DNA of 36,522 nt from F23-B02 sp963620985 (GTDB lineage: Bacteria > Bacillota > Clostridia > Oscillospirales > Oscillospiraceae): positions 1 through 36,522 of the forward strand of contig CAVFCI010000016.1 in NCBI GenBank assembly GCA_963620985.1. The letters run 5' to 3'. Below are positions 1 to 7,519 of the stretch, piece after piece. Made by a program: the position numbers and the translations under genes. Under the pieces are notes generated by a model. It worked only from the letters and a program-made list of their open reading frames with translations. It ran no database searches and was not told the DNA's origin. The stretch's first letter is position 1; each line of letters begins with the position of its first letter.

Positions 1-136
1 CCTGTCAGCTGACAATTTTCGCGTGATTTTTGGCTTTCTTTGATGCAGATGGGCTATCGCCCATCAAAGAGAAAAAGGCGAAAAGCGCCGAAAAGGGGCG
101 CTGACAGGCGGCAGGGTTCAGCTCCCGTCAGCTTAC
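1..136. repeat. Interspersed repeat, copy A (inverted partner of 36309-36444)
   Basis: This 136-nt stretch is the reverse complement of 36309-36444 with only three mismatches (positions 56, 57 and about 80), so about 98% identical. It is cut by the window edge and may continue leftwards. Read away from the neighbouring symporter gene it contains a GCGCC/GGCGC hairpin followed by T-runs, a second hairpin around GATGGGC/GCCCATC, and a 12-bp palindrome TGTCAGCTGACA at positions 3-14. Both copies lie just 3' of a gene and point the same way relative to that gene. No open reading frame of note. Confidence 0.9.
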
Positions 137-165
137 GCAGCAGCATAGGTTTTTTGACAGACCGA

Positions 166-190
166 GAAAAGGCCGGAAACCGGCCTTTTC
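166..190 (-). terminator. Terminator hairpin after the AGCS symporter gene
   Basis: Perfect 11-bp stem (166-176 with 180-190, AAAAGGCCGG/CCGGCCTTTT core) with an AAA loop, 14 nt past the symporter stop codon. The T-rich end of the stem acts in place of a long separate U-tract. Confidence 0.75.
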
Positions 191-203
191 GATTATTGAG
201 CTA

Positions 204-1625
204 TCAGTCCTTCCAGCACTCGGTCTTGCCGTCAAGTCCGACATCGGCTGCCCTGAACACGGGATCCCTGCCGGCCTTGCGCTGAGCCGTATAGTCCTTG
301 AGCGCGGCAAGAGCCGGCTTTGCAAGGATGATTATAACGGGCACGTTTATGATGACCATGCAGCCCTGAAGCATATCGGCGGTATCCCAGACGATACCCG
401 CCGACAGCAGCGCTCCTGCAAATACAAGCGCTGTCGCAATGAGGCGGAATACGAGCATGAAGGTCTTCGATGGGGTTCGCTTGAGGATAAATTTCAGGCA
501 GCCCTCGGTGTAATAGTAGTTGCCGATAAGCGTCGTGAAGGCAAACAGGCTCATTGCTATGGCTATGAACACAGGTCCGAAGCTGCCCAGCGCCATCTGC
601 ATGGATTGCTGGACATACACAGCGCCCGCGGCATCCGCCGTTAGCCCCTCGGGATTTGCGCACATGCACATCATCGCGGTAGCCGTGCAGATGAGCAGCG
701 TGTCGATAAACACGGACAGCATCTGGACAAGTCCCTGCTTCACGGGGTGGGACACGTCGGCGGAGGCCGCCGCATTGGGAGCCGAGCCCATACCTGCCTC
801 GTTCGAGTAAAGGCCGCGCTTTATGCCCCACATCATGCAGGAGCCTGCAAAGCCGCCGAAGATGGCCTTGAAATCAAAGGCCGAAACGAAGATGTTCTTC
901 AGAACGAGCGGCAGATTGCTTATGTTCATGATAACGACGATAAGCGACACGATGATGTACAGAAGTCCCATGACGGGAACGAGCACGCCCGTTATGTTCG
1001 TCAGGCGCTTACCGCCGCCGAGGACGCAGGCCGCGAACAGCACGGCGAGGACAGCGCCGATGACTATCGGGGTCGTCGAGGCATCATAGAAGCTGAAGGT
1101 CTTGAAGGTGTCCTGAGTGTTGAAGGAGGCGAGCATATTATAGCCCACGACATAGGTCAGGATGAGTATAACGGAAAAGATAACGCCGAGCCAGCGCTGC
1201 TTGAGCGCGTCCTGCATATAGTAGGACGGGCCGCCGTAGTAGCTGCCGTCAGAATCACGGCGCTTATATATCTGCGCCAGCGTGGATTCGATAAAGGCGG
1301 ACGCTCCGCCGAGGATGGCGGTTATCCACATCCAGAAGATGGCTCCGAAGCCGCCTGTGCATATTGCCGTCGAAACTCCGATGATATTGCCGGTGCCGAC
1401 GCGGGACGCGGTGGACACCATCAGTGCGCCGAATGAGGATACGGCATTTTTGTCCTTCGGCTTTTCGCTGACGACCTTTATCGACTCGCCGAACAGCCGA
1501 ACCTGCAAAAGTCCTGTGCGTAAGGTGAAATAAAGCCCTGCCGCAACGAGGAACAGCGGCACGATGTACGGCTGGTACAGAAAGCCGCTTATGGCGTTTA
1601 TAACGCCGTGGATCGCTTCGATCAT
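204..1625 (-). CDS. Sodium:alanine/glycine symporter (AGCS family)
   Basis: 473-aa integral membrane protein of the alanine/glycine:cation symporter family, expected to import a small neutral amino acid with sodium. Seen: about ten hydrophobic segments, the SRVGTGNIIGV block near residue 95 and the NEAGMGSAPNAAASAD block near residue 275, both hallmarks of AGCS proteins, and a length normal for the family. The ATG at 1623-1625 is preceded by GGAGAG about 10 nt upstream. It is transcribed alone, from a good sigma-A promoter in the divergent spacer, and ends at the hairpin at 166-190. Exact substrate (alanine, glycine, or another) cannot be read from sequence. Confidence 0.93.
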   Translation of the reverse strand: MIEAIHGVINAISGFLYQPYIVPLFLVAAGLYFTLRTGLLQVRLFGESIKVVSEKPKDKNAVSSFGALMVSTASRVGTGNIIGVSTAICTGGFGAIFWMWITAILGGASAFIESTLAQIYKRRDSDGSYYGGPSYYMQDALKQRWLGVIFSVILILTYVVGYNMLASFNTQDTFKTFSFYDASTTPIVIGAVLAVLFAACVLGGGKRLTNITGVLVPVMGLLYIIVSLIVVIMNISNLPLVLKNIFVSAFDFKAIFGGFAGSCMMWGIKRGLYSNEAGMGSAPNAAASADVSHPVKQGLVQMLSVFIDTLLICTATAMMCMCANPEGLTADAAGAVYVQQSMQMALGSFGPVFIAIAMSLFAFTTLIGNYYYTEGCLKFILKRTPSKTFMLVFRLIATALVFAGALLSAGIVWDTADMLQGCMVIINVPVIIILAKPALAALKDYTAQRKAGRDPVFRAADVGLDGKTECWKD

Positions 1626-1676
1626 GTTGTAATGTCTCTCCTATCTGTGCTGTGTTTAAAATTTCGCGATGTTTAC

Positions 1677-1705
1677 ATTATAGACACATTCATGTGCAAT
1701 TGCAA
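1677..1705 (-). promoter_or_regulatory. Sigma-A promoter of the AGCS symporter gene
   Basis: On the minus strand, -35 TTGCAA (1700-1705), 17-nt spacer, -10 TATAAT (1677-1682). Confidence 0.75.
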
Positions 1706-1765
1706 GCCCTTTGAGCTGCGATCCGCCCTCTTCTGCGCAAATACAGGTGCAGTTGCGCATATGAC

Positions 1766-1794
1766 TTGTTATTTTTCGGCCTTGATGATATAAT
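1766..1794 (+). promoter_or_regulatory. Sigma-A promoter of the MFS gene
   Basis: -35 TTGTTA (1766-1771), 17-nt spacer, -10 TATAAT (1789-1794) with an extended TG two bases upstream. Divergent from the AGCS promoter. Confidence 0.75.
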
Positions 1795-1824
1795 CAGAAC
1801 CCAAAATATCCGCAAAGGAGCGTT

Positions 1825-3027
1825 ATGAATATGGGGCTGTCGGAAAAAAAGCTTAATATGGATTATGCGCTCCTTCAGGCGGTCTACTGGATAACGAGCG
1901 CCGTTGTTTTTTGCTTTACGACCGTGTACCTGCAATTTCGCGGCTACTCGAATTACGAGATAGGTATAGTATTCGCTGCCGGAAATATATGCGGCTTTGC
2001 CGCGCAGACGCTCGTCTCCGGATATGTTGACAGGCACATGCGGCGCAATCTTCTGACATGCATACGCATAGCGGCGGCACTTGAGCTGCTGCTGATGGCA
2101 GCCGTATACCTGCTGCCCTCGGGCAGCATAGCTCTCATCGGAGCATACGCCTTCATCATTGCGGGCAACACGCTTTTAAATCCCCTGTGCATCTCGCTGA
2201 GCTTTTACATCGAAAGCTGGGGCTGCGGCATAAGCTTCAGCCGCGCAAGGGCGCTCGGCTCGCTGACCTTTGCACTGTGCAGCGTTGTGCTCGGCATACT
2301 CGTACAGCGCGTGAGCGAAAACGCAGTTCCTGCGGCGCTTATCCTGTTCTCGGCGCTGATGGGGCTTATAACGCTGCTGTTTATCCCCGGCGACAGGGCA
2401 CATCGCGGCTCGATGCCCGTACAGCATGCGCAAGCAAAGGCAGCCGGTTCGGGCGCTATGCTCCTGTTTGTGCGCGAGAACAGACGCTTTATGCTGTTTC
2501 TCCTCGGCACGGCAACGCTGTATTTCACTCACGCTCTTATCGGCAACTTCATGATAGAGTTTATCCGCAATGTCGGCGGCGGCAGCGAGGACATGGGTAA
2601 TGTGCTGGCCTTCATGACGGTCATGGAGTTTCCCGTTATGCTGCTGTTCTCGCGTCTGACCCAGCGCTTTAAATGCTCTACGCTGCTGCGCTTTGCAGTC
2701 GTCATGTTCACGGTAAAGGAGCTTATGATATACCTTGCGCCGAGCATACCCGCGCTGTACGCCGCCGAGGTATTGCAGGCATTTTCCTTTGCGCTGTTCG
2801 TCCCCGCGTCGGTGAGATACGTTGACGAGGTCATAGAAAAGCACAACGCCGTCAAGGGTCAGGCCTTTGTCACCGCCATGATAACCCTCGGCAGCATCTT
2901 TGCAAGCTACATAGGCGGCCTGCTGCTGGACAGTTCAACGCCGCGCTTCACGCTTTTTGTCGGCGTTATCGTCTCCGCCGTCGGAACGCTCATCATGCTC
3001 TGCGCGATACAAACCACAAAAAACTGA
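1825..3027 (+). CDS. MFS transporter
   Basis: 400-aa major facilitator superfamily permease. Seen: about twelve hydrophobic helices in two halves, the motif-A-like GYVDRHMRRN loop after helix 2 (residues about 66-75) and a central hydrophilic loop near residues 185-205 joining the halves. The overall pattern resembles the MFS_1-like/nucleoside-proton-symporter group more than drug efflux pumps, but the substrate is unknown. AAAGGAG ends 4 nt before the ATG at 1825; the in-frame ATG at 1831 is an equally spaced alternative. It stands alone, divergent from the symporter gene, and shares a bidirectional terminator with the converging ceramidase gene. Confidence 0.88.
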   Translation: MNMGLSEKKLNMDYALLQAVYWITSAVVFCFTTVYLQFRGYSNYEIGIVFAAGNICGFAAQTLVSGYVDRHMRRNLLTCIRIAAALELLLMAAVYLLPSGSIALIGAYAFIIAGNTLLNPLCISLSFYIESWGCGISFSRARALGSLTFALCSVVLGILVQRVSENAVPAALILFSALMGLITLLFIPGDRAHRGSMPVQHAQAKAAGSGAMLLFVRENRRFMLFLLGTATLYFTHALIGNFMIEFIRNVGGGSEDMGNVLAFMTVMEFPVMLLFSRLTQRFKCSTLLRFAVVMFTVKELMIYLAPSIPALYAAEVLQAFSFALFVPASVRYVDEVIEKHNAVKGQAFVTAMITLGSIFASYIGGLLLDSSTPRFTLFVGVIVSAVGTLIMLCAIQTTKN

Positions 3028-3054
3028 AAAGACGTGGCCGCAGCCACGTCTTTT
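3027..3054. terminator. Bidirectional terminator between MFS and ceramidase genes
   Basis: Perfect stem GACGTGGC/GCCACGTC (3031-3038, 3043-3050), extended by A4/T4 pairs, with a CGCA loop and six T on the plus strand. It serves both converging genes. Confidence 0.88.
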
Positions 3055-3066
3055 TTCATGTTAAGC

Positions 3067-5292
3067 TTATACCTTGACTTCAAATTGATCGCTCTCAACC
3101 GAGAACGGGATATAGCTCATTTTGGCCTTTACAAGGCGTTTTGCTATGCCGTTATAGACGAGCCTATACGTTCCGCCTTCAAGGCCGTCGTCCTTCAAGA
3201 GCCAGCCGGCGGTCGCCGTCCAGCCGTAGAGCACGGAGTTTTCAAAGCTTATGGTCGTATACGGATCGGTATCCGTGAGCACGGTGACCCATTTGCCGTC
3301 AACGAACTTCTGCACCTCCATGTAGCTGTAGCCGTCTACGAGCTCGCTGTCCTTGAGCGTGAGGATGGAAACATGCCTCGGGTTTGCGGCGCTGAACTGT
3401 GCCGTGACCCACTCCCCTTTTTCATACGACGGGTTTCCGACATCGGCCATGAGCCTGCCGTAGTTTTTCCTGTCTATCGTCGGGGTCGCTACTGCGGCAG
3501 CGGTGTATACAAGCTTAAAGGGCGTCGTCTGCATGAGGGCTGCGCCATTATCGGCCTTCTCGCCGTTTACGAGCCCCTGCGCGAGCTTATCGAGCTCCTG
3601 CGTCAGAGCCGCGCCCGACCACGGTCCGAACAGGCAGGTCGAGCCCTCGTAGTGCTGTGCGGCGTACTCCTCGCGGGTCGTGACATACTGGCTGTAGGCG
3701 TTTGCGTGAGTGGCGATTATTACCTTTGTAACGCCGGCGCTCGCAAGCGTTTCCTCAAGCACGGCGCGCGTTCTGTTGGCCTGCTCGTATGTAAGCTCGA
3801 ACGGCACGCCCGCTATGGCGACGCTGCCAAGGCGCATTATTTGCAGGGGCTGCGCCTTCTGCATGAGCTTGCCGACTGCAAGGCAGACGACCTTTTCGGC
3901 CTGCGCCTCGTCATAGCCGTCGGACTGGAGTATCTTCATGGCAGTCGGCCAGAGAGGCTTGAAGAGATATTGCAGACCCTTGAGGTCTATCATCGTGAAG
4001 TCGCAGGCTATGCGCTCGTAGCTGCCTGTTTCCTCGTTCCACACGAACTGATGCCGTACCGCGCCCTCGGCTGCGTTATCGACGGGAGCTCCCTCCTCGT
4101 CGCCCGCAATGATGCCCGCGCCGATGCAGGGCTCGCTCGTTTTCACATAGCCCGCGGAGAGATCGTCATAGGGCATGTAATACTCGCCGACGTAGTCCAG
4201 ATCGACGGTGATGTCGGAAAAATCAACGGCGGTATAGTTTACCGCGAGATCGCCGGTGATGGGCGTGCGATAAGCGTTATTTATAAGCTCCAGCGCAGCC
4301 TCGGCCTCTTCCCTGCCGTGGATTATCTGATTTTCGATGGCATCCGTGCCATATATCTCATCAGGGCGCAGGAATGCCTCGTGGTAGTCGGCATCGTTTA
4401 CGGCATTGGGGCTCGTGTCGCCGCTGTCGGCCTGTGCAAAGGCCGCGACAAAGCCGCCGCCCATCTCCTCCTCGACCCTGAGCGCCGCATAGCCCTTGTG
4501 GTCTGAGGCAACGAGCGTATTATCGATGCCGTTGGATGTTCCGTGCGAGCCGAAGAAGTTGAAAAAGCCGATATCATTTCCGCTGCTGTCGGTAAGGATG
4601 ATGCCCGCCATCTCGTGATTATAGGCAGTCTTTGCAGCCTCGAGACCCGTTTCATAGCTGAAGGTCCCGTCCTCGTTTACCGCATAGCCGCGCTCACCGG
4701 CATTTATGTTCGTGAGAAATGCGTCTGCCGAGCGGTTGGACGCACTGATATCTGTATTCTCGTAAACGAGCGAGGCAGTGCCGGCAACCCTGCCGTCATA
4801 GGCCTGCTCTATCGCCTCGGCTATGCCCTTGACGATGATCTTATAGCTCTCGTCATCGTAGCCGGGAACGCCGTTTATGAGGTCGTAGAGCTCAAACCAT
4901 GAGGTGTTCGAGGTCGAGGAATGGCAGTGCGTTGCCGTGAGCATGACGTTTTCCTCGGAAAACTGCGCATAGCCGTCGGCCTTGAGCTTTGATATAACGC
5001 CGGGCTTTATGCTCTCTGTCATATGCACGAGCTCCGCCGAGACGAAAGCGACGGGCGTTTTGCCGTCGTCGATGACAAAGGCGCGGGCATACAGCCTCGT
5101 TAGCAGTCCCTCCATGAGGTCGCCCAAGGAATTATAGCCCGTACTGATATCGGTGATCGGGCCTGTTATATCTACCTTTGCCGCGCCGACTCTGAGCTTG
5201 GCATCCGTATCGGCAAGGCCAAGCGGCACGAGCGTGAGCAGCATCGACGCGCACAGCGCGAGGCTCAAAAGAGTTTTATAAATTTTTTTCAT
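3067..5292 (-). CDS. Secreted neutral/alkaline ceramidase
   Basis: 741-aa neutral (non-lysosomal) ceramidase, which hydrolyses the amide bond of ceramide to sphingosine and a fatty acid. Seen: lysine-led signal peptide ending near LGLA (residues 24-27); zinc-site pattern TATHCHSS (120-126, usually THTHSG); second zinc-site region FFGSHGTSNG (246-255, usually AVHGTS); nucleophile motif GDTSPN (291-296) with Ser294 at the position of the family's catalytic serine; and a beta-rich C-terminal domain from about residue 580. Length fits the family. ATG at 5292 follows a GGGGGAGA site. Monocistronic. Likely acts outside the cell on dietary, host or Bacteroides sphingolipids; that role is inferred. 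Confidence 0.9.
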   Translation of the reverse strand: MKKIYKTLLSLALCASMLLTLVPLGLADTDAKLRVGAAKVDITGPITDISTGYNSLGDLMEGLLTRLYARAFVIDDGKTPVAFVSAELVHMTESIKPGVISKLKADGYAQFSEENVMLTATHCHSSTSNTSWFELYDLINGVPGYDDESYKIIVKGIAEAIEQAYDGRVAGTASLVYENTDISASNRSADAFLTNINAGERGYAVNEDGTFSYETGLEAAKTAYNHEMAGIILTDSSGNDIGFFNFFGSHGTSNGIDNTLVASDHKGYAALRVEEEMGGGFVAAFAQADSGDTSPNAVNDADYHEAFLRPDEIYGTDAIENQIIHGREEAEAALELINNAYRTPITGDLAVNYTAVDFSDITVDLDYVGEYYMPYDDLSAGYVKTSEPCIGAGIIAGDEEGAPVDNAAEGAVRHQFVWNEETGSYERIACDFTMIDLKGLQYLFKPLWPTAMKILQSDGYDEAQAEKVVCLAVGKLMQKAQPLQIMRLGSVAIAGVPFELTYEQANRTRAVLEETLASAGVTKVIIATHANAYSQYVTTREEYAAQHYEGSTCLFGPWSGAALTQELDKLAQGLVNGEKADNGAALMQTTPFKLVYTAAAVATPTIDRKNYGRLMADVGNPSYEKGEWVTAQFSAANPRHVSILTLKDSELVDGYSYMEVQKFVDGKWVTVLTDTDPYTTISFENSVLYGWTATAGWLLKDDGLEGGTYRLVYNGIAKRLVKAKMSYIPFSVESDQFEVKV

Positions 5293-5313
5293 CCATATCT
5301 CCCCCTTTGCGCT

Positions 5314-5343
5314 ATTTTAGCACATCAAAGCGCAAAAGGGCAA
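5314..5343 (-). promoter_or_regulatory. Promoter of the ceramidase gene
   Basis: Minus strand: -35 TTGCCC (5338-5343), 18-nt spacer, -10 TAAAAT (5314-5319), 20 nt before the start codon. Confidence 0.55.
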
Positions 5344-5381
5344 CTGTAAATTTAATAGTTTATTAATAAACAAGCGCGGCA

Positions 5382-5416
5382 AAAAGGTCACCTCTGCGTT
5401 ACAGGGGTGACCTTTT
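5382..5416 (-). terminator. Terminator after the EF-hand protein gene
   Basis: 11-bp stem AAAAGGTCACC (5382-5392) with GGTGACCTTTT (5406-5416), 13-nt loop, and a T-run on the minus strand. Confidence 0.8.
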
Positions 5417-5427
5417 CAGGCAAAGCG

Positions 5428-5868
5428 TTAAAGTTCGTCTATTGCATCCTCGATATCGTCGAGCATATCGCGCAGCTGCTGGCATTTGTCGAACCACTCG
5501 TCATAGGCCTCCTCGTCCTCCTCCGGCGGTTCTTCGCATTCCAGCACACCCAGCGTGTCGTCGATCTCGTAATATTTTTCCCAAAGCTCTTCCTGCGACC
5601 AGCCCTCCGTGTCGTCAATATCAAAGTCGAAAACATCGTCAAGATAGCTGATCGAGCTTTCATATCCGCCATCGTCCGTCTTCTGGATAGTGATCTTTAT
5701 ACTGTCGTGTTCATCGTCGCATTCATCCGGCGCTGCGGCTTTCTCCCCGTCCGGCTCGGTCATGTCCTCGAATATCTTATAGGCTATATACTGTTCTCCG
5801 AGGTCGGTTTTGCCGTCGCCGTTAAGGTCAAACAAGCTTCCGAAAAAGCCTTTCTTCTTATCACCCAT
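5428..5868 (-). CDS. Small acidic protein with one EF-hand-like loop
   Basis: 146-aa soluble protein of unknown function. Seen: a canonical 12-residue EF-hand calcium loop at residues 14-25 (D14, N16, D18, G19, K20, D22, E25), a very acidic middle and tail, and a C-terminal helical segment rich in Asp/Glu (about 118-146). No signal peptide or membrane segment; the N-terminus is MGDKKKGFFGSLF. GGGAGG lies 8 nt before the ATG. It follows the YgjP-like gene by 97 nt on the same strand. Calcium binding is inferred from the loop alone, since a second EF-hand is absent. Confidence 0.75.
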   Translation of the reverse strand: MGDKKKGFFGSLFDLNGDGKTDLGEQYIAYKIFEDMTEPDGEKAAAPDECDDEHDSIKITIQKTDDGGYESSISYLDDVFDFDIDDTEGWSQEELWEKYYEIDDTLGVLECEEPPEEDEEAYDEWFDKCQQLRDMLDDIEDAIDEL

Positions 5869-5965
5869 AATATACCTCCCGTCAGTCTATGTTCTATTGC
5901 TTTTTGGGTATGCCATGGCTGATCATCCCTGCCCAAAGCATCAATTATCCGGTTTTGTCAGCATC

Positions 5966-6523
5966 TTAATCGGTATTATCCGTGCTCTGCGGAAGCAGGC
6001 TCAAAAGCGCTCCGCCGTTTTCGTTCAGCCATCTGCGGCAGCGCCGATATTCCGGAAAGGCTCTTTCCAGTTCATCGTAAAAAGCCTTGGAATGATCCAT
6101 ATGCTTTCTGTGGCATAGCTCATGCGCGACAACGCTGTCCGTCACCTCATCCGGTGCGAGCATCAGAAGGCAGTTGAAATTCAGGTTTCCCTTTGATGAG
6201 CAGCTTCCCCAGCGGCTGCGCTGGTGTCTGATCGTTATTCTTCCGTAATCCACTCCGATGATCGCCGCATAGCGCCGAACCTTTTCTGGAATTATCCGCC
6301 GTGCCCTCTCTTCAAGAGCATTGAGCTCCTCCGGCGTGAGCTTCTTAAGCCGCTGCCGCTGCTTCTGCTCCTCGGACACGAGCTGCCGGTGCTTTTCTAT
6401 CCAAGCATTTTCCTTCACAAGGAAGGTCTGTATTTCCTTATCGCTCATGCACATGGGCACCCGCATACAAAGCTCCGACGGCTTCATCTTCAACGAAATT
6501 GTTTTACGATTGCATCTGATCAC
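5966..6523 (-). CDS. YgjP-like zinc metallopeptidase (DUF45/SprT-like)
   Basis: 185-aa member of the YgjP/DUF45 family. Seen: zinc site HELCH (134-138) with the downstream third ligand His144 in HRKHMDHS, the preceding family motif SRWGSCSSKGNLNFN (103-117), and a charged helical stretch (40-85). The first usable start is GTG at 6523, but the reading frame stays open upstream to a stop near 6592 and the extra codons (ending FEYNGLAVNV) resemble the usual first strand of this family. The native N-terminus may thus have been lost or shifted; an out-of-frame ATG with 15 codons ends at ATGTGA, overlapping the GTG. Cellular role of the family is poorly defined. Confidence 0.85.
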   Translation of the reverse strand: MIRCNRKTISLKMKPSELCMRVPMCMSDKEIQTFLVKENAWIEKHRQLVSEEQKQRQRLKKLTPEELNALEERARRIIPEKVRRYAAIIGVDYGRITIRHQRSRWGSCSSKGNLNFNCLLMLAPDEVTDSVVAHELCHRKHMDHSKAFYDELERAFPEYRRCRRWLNENGGALLSLLPQSTDNTD

Positions 6524-6693
6524 ATTGACAGCCAGTCCGTTATATTCAAATTTCGTAGCAGTCTCATACCTTCGCGCCGAATTTGCAGCTTAACCGAGTG
6601 TATAGATCATTTATTTGATTGTATCATATAACTCTTGATCGTTCAAGCAAACACTTATACTTTCTGCTCCGGCTATTGACGCAGGAAGCAAAA

Positions 6694-6730
6694 AAGTCCA
6701 CCGAGATTTTGATAAAACCTCGGTGGACTT
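6694..6730 (-). terminator. Terminator after tRNA-Ala
   Basis: Perfect 12-bp stem (AAGTCCACCGAG at 6694-6705, CTCGGTGGACTT at 6719-6730) followed on the minus strand by a T-run, directly past the tRNA 3' end. Confidence 0.9.
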
Positions 6731-6732
6731 CG

Positions 6733-6808
<76 letters not shown>

Positions 6809-6853
6809 AGATGCATTGGTTATTTTAGCAGACAGGGAGCTCGTTGTCAACTG

Positions 6854-7519
6854 TTATTTTAAATTATTTTGTCCGCTGCCGTAATCGTCGTCAAACATAT
6901 AGGTCACGTCCTCCTCGTAGCGGAACTTTTTCTCCTTACGCTTGAACAGGCGAAGTATATTGCTGCGGTACTCGATCACGACGAGCAGCGCCGTGAGCAG
7001 GTATATGTTTCTGACTATCGAATCGTCAATGCTCATAAATGAGATAAAGCACATCATCACCATTGCCGCAAGCGCAGAGAGCGAGACATAGCGGCTTATG
7101 ACGTACACGAGGACAAACACGATGATGCCCGCAAAGGCGACCTCGCCGCTGACAAAAAACGTGCCTATCGCCACGGCAAGCAGGCTGTGCTCCCCGCGGA
7201 AGCGATACAGTATCGGGAAATTCGTGCCCAGCACAACACAGAACAGCGCAAACGCGCTGCCTATGTCAGGCCTATCCGCTATCAGCAGCAGAAGGCTGCC
7301 GAGCAGCACGGGGATAATGACCTTCAGTGCCTCGATAATGACGATAACTGCAATGCCCTTGCCGCCGTGGCGCTTGAGAAAGCGCGTTATTCCGGCGTTA
7401 TCGCGGCTGTAGTTGAGGATATTCTCGTGAAAATAAATATGCGAGGACAGTATCGGTGTGCTCAGGCTGCCGAAGGAATACGCGATTATGGCCGTGACAG
7501 CAAGCAGTACGGGTATCAT
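6854..7519 (-). CDS. Divergent PlsY-family membrane protein (catalytic motifs degenerate)
   Basis: 221-aa multi-span protein resembling PlsY, the acyl-phosphate:glycerol-3-phosphate acyltransferase. Seen: the GS-x-x-TP start (17-22), a motif-1-like SRDNAGITRFLKRHG (38-52, family norm SGNxGATN..R..G), a motif-2-like GTNFPILYRFRGEHSLLA (98-115, norm GHxFPvFl.FkGGKGvAT), and RYVSL in a late helix. The GGKG loop and the motif-1 SGN are gone, so activity is doubtful. It overlaps der by ATGA, as in the standard der-plsY order, so translation is probably coupled. It may be a repurposed or regulatory paralogue; a true PlsY must then lie elsewhere. Confidence 0.75.
   Translation of the reverse strand: MIPVLLAVTAIIAYSFGSLSTPILSSHIYFHENILNYSRDNAGITRFLKRHGGKGIAVIVIIEALKVIIPVLLGSLLLLIADRPDIGSAFALFCVVLGTNFPILYRFRGEHSLLAVAIGTFFVSGEVAFAGIIVFVLVYVISRYVSLSALAAMVMMCFISFMSIDDSIVRNIYLLTALLVVIEYRSNILRLFKRKEKKFRYEEDVTYMFDDDYGSGQNNLK

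Noticed and set aside
1626..1824. Riboswitch before the amino-acid symporter (for example glycine)
   Set aside because: The leader is only about 45 nt from the -10 to the start codon, too short for a known riboswitch.
3034..4506. 490-codon plus-strand open frame
   Set aside because: It lies wholly antisense to the ceramidase gene, has no recognisable domain or ribosome binding site, and its composition mirrors the complementary codons.
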